A program made the translations under genes and the position numbers. 64,000 bases of DNA from Tubulanus polymorphus (taxonomy: Eukaryota; Nemertea; Palaeonemertea; Tubulaniformes; Tubulanidae). Within the stretch, counting starts at the first letter, position 1. Each line of letters opens with the position of its first letter. The notes under the pieces were generated by a model. That model saw only the letters and a program-made list of their open reading frames with translations. It had not been told where the DNA came from and ran no database searches. The stretch covers positions 14,469,307-14,533,306 of the forward strand of contig NC_134031.1 in the NCBI RefSeq assembly GCF_964204645.1. Direction: 5' to 3'. Shown here in pieces: positions 61,601 through 64,000 of the stretch.

Positions 61601-64000
61601 ACAAGATGATATGATTCCAATAATAGTTGATTTAGTTGAACATATCTGTCGTACTGAACAGGTACGTGTAACCTGTTTTAATTAACACCTTTAACAAATC
61701 CTGCAACGTAAAGCTACAGATTACGATGTGAACTCTGCTGGGGTGAATGACTGCGGTAGGAATAGGGTAAGGGAGGTGCGAGATGCTTGCTGCGGTTGGA
61801 CAGGGGATCAAATGCAGTGCTGTGGAAGCAAGGGTGGTAAGGAACATATGCCCGAATTCAGCTGAATCTCTTGTTGTGAATATTGTTTTTGCTGGTAGGA
61901 AGGATCAATACCTTATACTTACCTTTTTGAAAGAACATATATTTTAAACTAATTTCTTTCTAACTTGTATTTTGTTACTCCTGTTGCTTTACTATAATGC
62001 TTAATTATATTTATCAACTGTGTATTTTTATTTGCAGGGCATAGATTATTATCGGTTATGCACTTTATAAGAAATAAGTTATTTCTATTGTTATTATGAT
62101 ATACTAGTGTTTTAGCCGGTTGGACCGATATCATTAAAACTAAAAGTAACAACTCCTGAGTCAATCAGTCTGACTGAGTCACAAATGTATCAATATTGTT
62201 ATTGTTTTTGCTTGTAGGAAGGTGCGATACTAGTGTTTTTACCGGGTTGGACCGATATCAGTAAAACTAATGATATGTTAACCAGTAGAGCGTTGTTCAG
62301 AACCGGTCTATTCCGGATTATCCCGTTACACAGTCAAATGCCGACTATCAACCAGCGAGAAGTATTCGAAAGGCCACCGCTTGGTGTGAGAAAAATCGTC
62401 ATAGCGACGAATATCGCGGAGACCAGGTAAAAATATCTGATCGTCTGTGGACAGTCAAACTCGTGTTAGTCGTAGCTGGGACGACGTACCTTTAACTAGA
62501 ACAAATCTGATCATATCTACAAATCTCTAAACAGATGTGCATACGATACTATGATGGCTTAGTAACAAATTCCACATGTCCAGGATCCAGTTAAAACTTT
62601 GCGCAATGGGGCCAGATTTGTAGAACTGAATGTACGATACCTGAATTGCGAAGCTAGGTCTACGGTCCCTGAATTCATGGTTCCCACAGAACACGGAAAT
62701 TGGGAAAAACTTGGGAATTTTGAAATAATAATTCCCGGTTTGGAAATATTTGGGAATTTGAAAAATTTTCCTCAAATCAGGGAAATATTTGGGAAATTCA
62801 TTACATTTCACATATAGCATTTGCCAAGGGCGATTTTCTTCAGCAATTTCCCTTGAAAATCACCTTTATCAACCAGTCACCGCTACAATGTTTACTGTAG
62901 CATGACGATATGTGTTCATTTGCATTTGGGAAAATTGAAAAATCCCCCATGAAATACTTGGGAAAAACTTGGGAATTTTGAATTCATATAACTGTGGGAA
63001 CCATGCTGAATGGTAAAACTGGGTCTATGATCCCTGAATTGTAAAGTAAAGCTGGGTCTTCAGTCCCTGAATTGTAAAACTGGGTCTATGATCCCTGAAT
63101 TATAAAGCTGGGTCTACGATACCTGAATTGTAAAACTGGATCTACTCCCCGAATTGTAAAGCTAGGTCTACGGTCCCTGAATTGTAAACTGGGTCTATGA
63201 TCCCTGAATTGTAAAGTAAAACTGGGTCTACAGTCCCTGAATTGTAAAACTGGGTCTATGATCCCTGAATTGTAAAGTAAAACTGGGTCTACAGTCCCTG
63301 AATTGTAAAACTGGGTCTATGATCCCTGAATTGTAAAACTGGATCTACTCACCAAATTGTAAAGCTAGGTCTACATCCCTGAATTGTAAAACTGGATCTA
63401 TGATACCTGAATTGTAAAGTAAAGCTGGGTCTACGGTCCCTGAATGTAAAACTGAGTCTATGATCCCTGAATTATAAAGCTGGGTCTACGATACCTGAAT
63501 TGTAAAACTGGGTCTACGGTCCCAGAATTGTAAAACTGGGTCTATGATCCCTGAATTGTAAAACTGGGTCTATGATCCCTGAATTCTAAGGTAAAACTGG
63601 GTCTATAGTCCCTGAATTGTAAAAGTGGGTCTACGGACCTGAATTATAGAATTGAGTCTACAGTGCTCGGACTCTTTTGAAAGTTTTTCTTCTGAGTGCT
63701 ATTTTAAAAAATGTTTTGTATATATTTTTTTCTAGTATAACAATCGATGATGTTGTGTTCGTTGTGGATTGTGGTAAAATCAAATTGAAGCAGTACGACG
63801 CCGAGAGGAATATCACAACTCTATTACCAGAATGGAACAGTTTAGCAAACTCTAAACAGAGACGAGGCAGGGCTGGAAGGTAATACAACCACCGGATCAC
63901 CATCTAGTGGAATTACGATGAACTATCAAATTTCTGGATGCTTTCAACACTTTTTAGTCCACGATATATCCCTTTGTACAAATGACAGAGTTCATCTATT
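52670..64000 (+). CDS. DHX36: ATP-dependent DNA/RNA helicase DHX36 (RHAU), partial, 15 exons visible
   Basis: DHX36 is a DEAH-box helicase that unwinds G-quadruplexes in RNA and DNA. Exons: 52670-52760, 56151-56289, 56656-56743, 57335-57683, 58556-58686, 58775-58849, 59077-59172, 59538-59617, 59734-59808, 60103-60269, 60789-60870, 60967-61080, 61544-61661, 62218-62426, 63736-63879; phases all fit and 652 residues are encoded before the window ends. Residues 1-76 are Gly/Arg-rich. Exon 3 carries the RHAU-specific motif [18 protein letters not shown], diagnostic for DHX36. Motif [11 protein letters not shown], Ia [48 protein letters not shown] and [10 protein letters not shown] are intact. An acidic insert (about 140-222) makes the N terminus longer than the human one. 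The C-terminal winged-helix, ratchet and OB domains lie beyond the window. Confidence 0.95.
52856..53701. mobile_element. MULE-like element copy B in DHX36 intron 1
   Basis: Starts TAGTTAGTTACCTAATCG and ends AGGTTACTGACTA, flanked by the exact 9-bp repeat CTCCACGAC (52847-52855 and 53702-53710). The subterminal regions match copies A and C. The 846-bp body has no transposase. Confidence 0.85.
53715..55991. mobile_element. 2.28-kb hAT-like non-autonomous element in DHX36 intron 1
   Basis: Terminal inverted repeats of about 60 bp start CACAGGGGCTCGTCACGATA and end with its complement (…CGTGACGAGTCCCTGTG). The exact 8-bp repeat CGACAGAC flanks it (53707-53714 and 55992-55999). hAT elements make 8-bp duplications and often start CA-N2-G. 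No intact transposase frame is inside. Confidence 0.85.
56370..56600. repeat. GC-rich minisatellite in DHX36 intron 2
   Basis: About seven degenerate units with GGGCCTCGGACACCCTCCTG. The last three are near-identical (26-27 bp). The pre-mRNA strand is C-rich. Confidence 0.85.
56994..57281. mobile_element. piggyBac-like MITE copy 1 in DHX36 intron 3
   Basis: CCCTTTCAGTGCGTCTACAC at the left and its mirrored GCACTGAAAGGG at the right, followed by TTAA (left flank GTAA, one mismatch). 288 bp, with internal short palindromes such as TACACCGCACTGCGGTGTA. Confidence 0.8.
57811..58050. mobile_element. Palindromic repeat (TAACGAGAC TIR) hosting a nested MITE
   Basis: TAACGAGACAAGTAGTACTA at the left pairs with its inverted copy ending CTCGTCTCGTTA at 58050. 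It contains a GATACACAAGCTTTCGTTGC and AGAAGCTTCATCAGGTGAA segment also found at about 4165-4205. MULE-like copy C is inserted near the left arm. Confidence 0.7.
57838..57938. mobile_element. MULE-like MITE copy C, 101 bp, in DHX36 intron 4
   Basis: Ends TAGTTAGTTACCTAATCG and GATTACTGACTA, flanked by the exact 9-bp repeat TATATAGGT (57829-57837, 57939-57947). Shares the CCGATCGTGAAACCAAACCA hairpin with copies A and B. Confidence 0.85.
59848..59873 (+). repeat. Long G tract in DHX36 intron 9
   Basis: Fifteen consecutive G, then CAGGAT and five G, on the transcribed-RNA sense strand. Capable of forming a G-quadruplex. Confidence 0.9.
60345..60477. mobile_element. 133-bp MITE in DHX36 intron 10
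   Basis: GGCCCAGTTTCACAAGAAAG at the left mirrors CTTTTTCGTGAAACTGGGCC at the right. No target duplication identified. It is followed by GTGGAACTGGGTCC tandem repeats (60510-60660). Confidence 0.7.
61096..61377. mobile_element. piggyBac-like MITE copy 2 in DHX36 intron 12
   Basis: CCCTTTCAGTGC...GCACTGAAAGGG, 282 bp, flanked on both sides by TTAA (61092-61095 and 61378-61381). Inserted about 11 bp after the exon 12 donor. Confidence 0.85.
61384..61510. repeat. ATTGATTGATC simple repeat
   Basis: Degenerate (TGATTGAT)n with CGAT variants immediately after the MITE. Confidence 0.85.
61878..62146 (+). pseudogene. Relic duplicates of DHX36 exon 14 and its acceptor
   Basis: 61878-61905 matches the polypyrimidine/acceptor and first codons of exon 14 (TTGTTTTTGCTGGTAGGAAG). 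62084-62146 matches its 5' part (GATATACTAGTGTTTTAGCC then GGTTGGACCGATATCATTAA), now with an in-frame TAG. Both lie in the intron just upstream of the real exon at 62218. Confidence 0.75.
63000..63662. repeat. 28-bp minisatellite in DHX36 intron 14
   Basis: More than 20 degenerate copies of CCCTGAATTGTAAAACTGGG plus TCTATGAT. It ends about 75 bp before exon 15. Confidence 0.95.

Overview
This window comes from a nuclear genome of a eukaryote, most likely a marine lophotrochozoan such as a mollusc or annelid. It has intron-rich animal genes with canonical GT-AG introns, AATAAA poly(A) signals, a tRNA-Tyr carrying the usual intron, an intronless EXOC8, an intronless peptide-receptor-like GPCR, and a dense load of MITEs, a Penelope-like remnant and a Polinton-like element. 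The lineage is an inference; no marker in the window fixes it.

Layout. 1-6.9 kb is intergenic, with a 230-bp (TA)n tract, small repeats and a MITE. From 6963 to 25978 (+) lies one large gene. I joined 31 exons (6231 nt, all phases compatible, no internal stop) into a 2076-residue secreted protein with a signal peptide, six von Willebrand factor A (VWA)-like modules, short symmetric-phase linkers, a Thr/Gly repeat, a ~390-residue Glu/Lys/Pro/Ser repeat block and a Ser/Gly/His-rich tail. An intron-bearing tRNA-Tyr gene sits in its intron 29. 26-32.6 kb is repeat-rich (a palindromic repeat, a 2.2-kb inverted-repeat element and a Penelope-like GIY-YIG remnant with a hammerhead-like motif). 32684-34088 is a two-exon gene for a tiny secreted Thr/Ala/Pro-rich peptide. 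38787-40937 is exocyst subunit EXOC8. 49773-50759 is a rhodopsin-like GPCR. From 52670 to the window end runs DHX36, of which 15 exons are visible.

The most unusual unit is a 5.1-kb AT-rich element at 42379-47485. It has exact 6-bp target duplications (GGCATT), ends starting AG, and ~1.7-kb terminal inverted repeats. Each arm carries the same zinc-finger ORF and a 24-bp minisatellite. The unique centre encodes two small proteins, one with a C2H2 finger and one with a membrane anchor. It looks like a non-autonomous Polinton/Maverick-like element. A relic sharing its terminal motif lies at 51587-51918.

Other transposons can be delimited by their target duplications: a MULE-like family with 9-bp duplications, a hAT-like element with an 8-bp duplication and piggyBac-like MITEs at TTAA. 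DHX36 introns are heavily colonised by them. The genes do not form a pathway. The main biology is the evolution of the repetitive VWA gene, including exon-confined homogenisation of two VWA modules, and the Polinton-like element.
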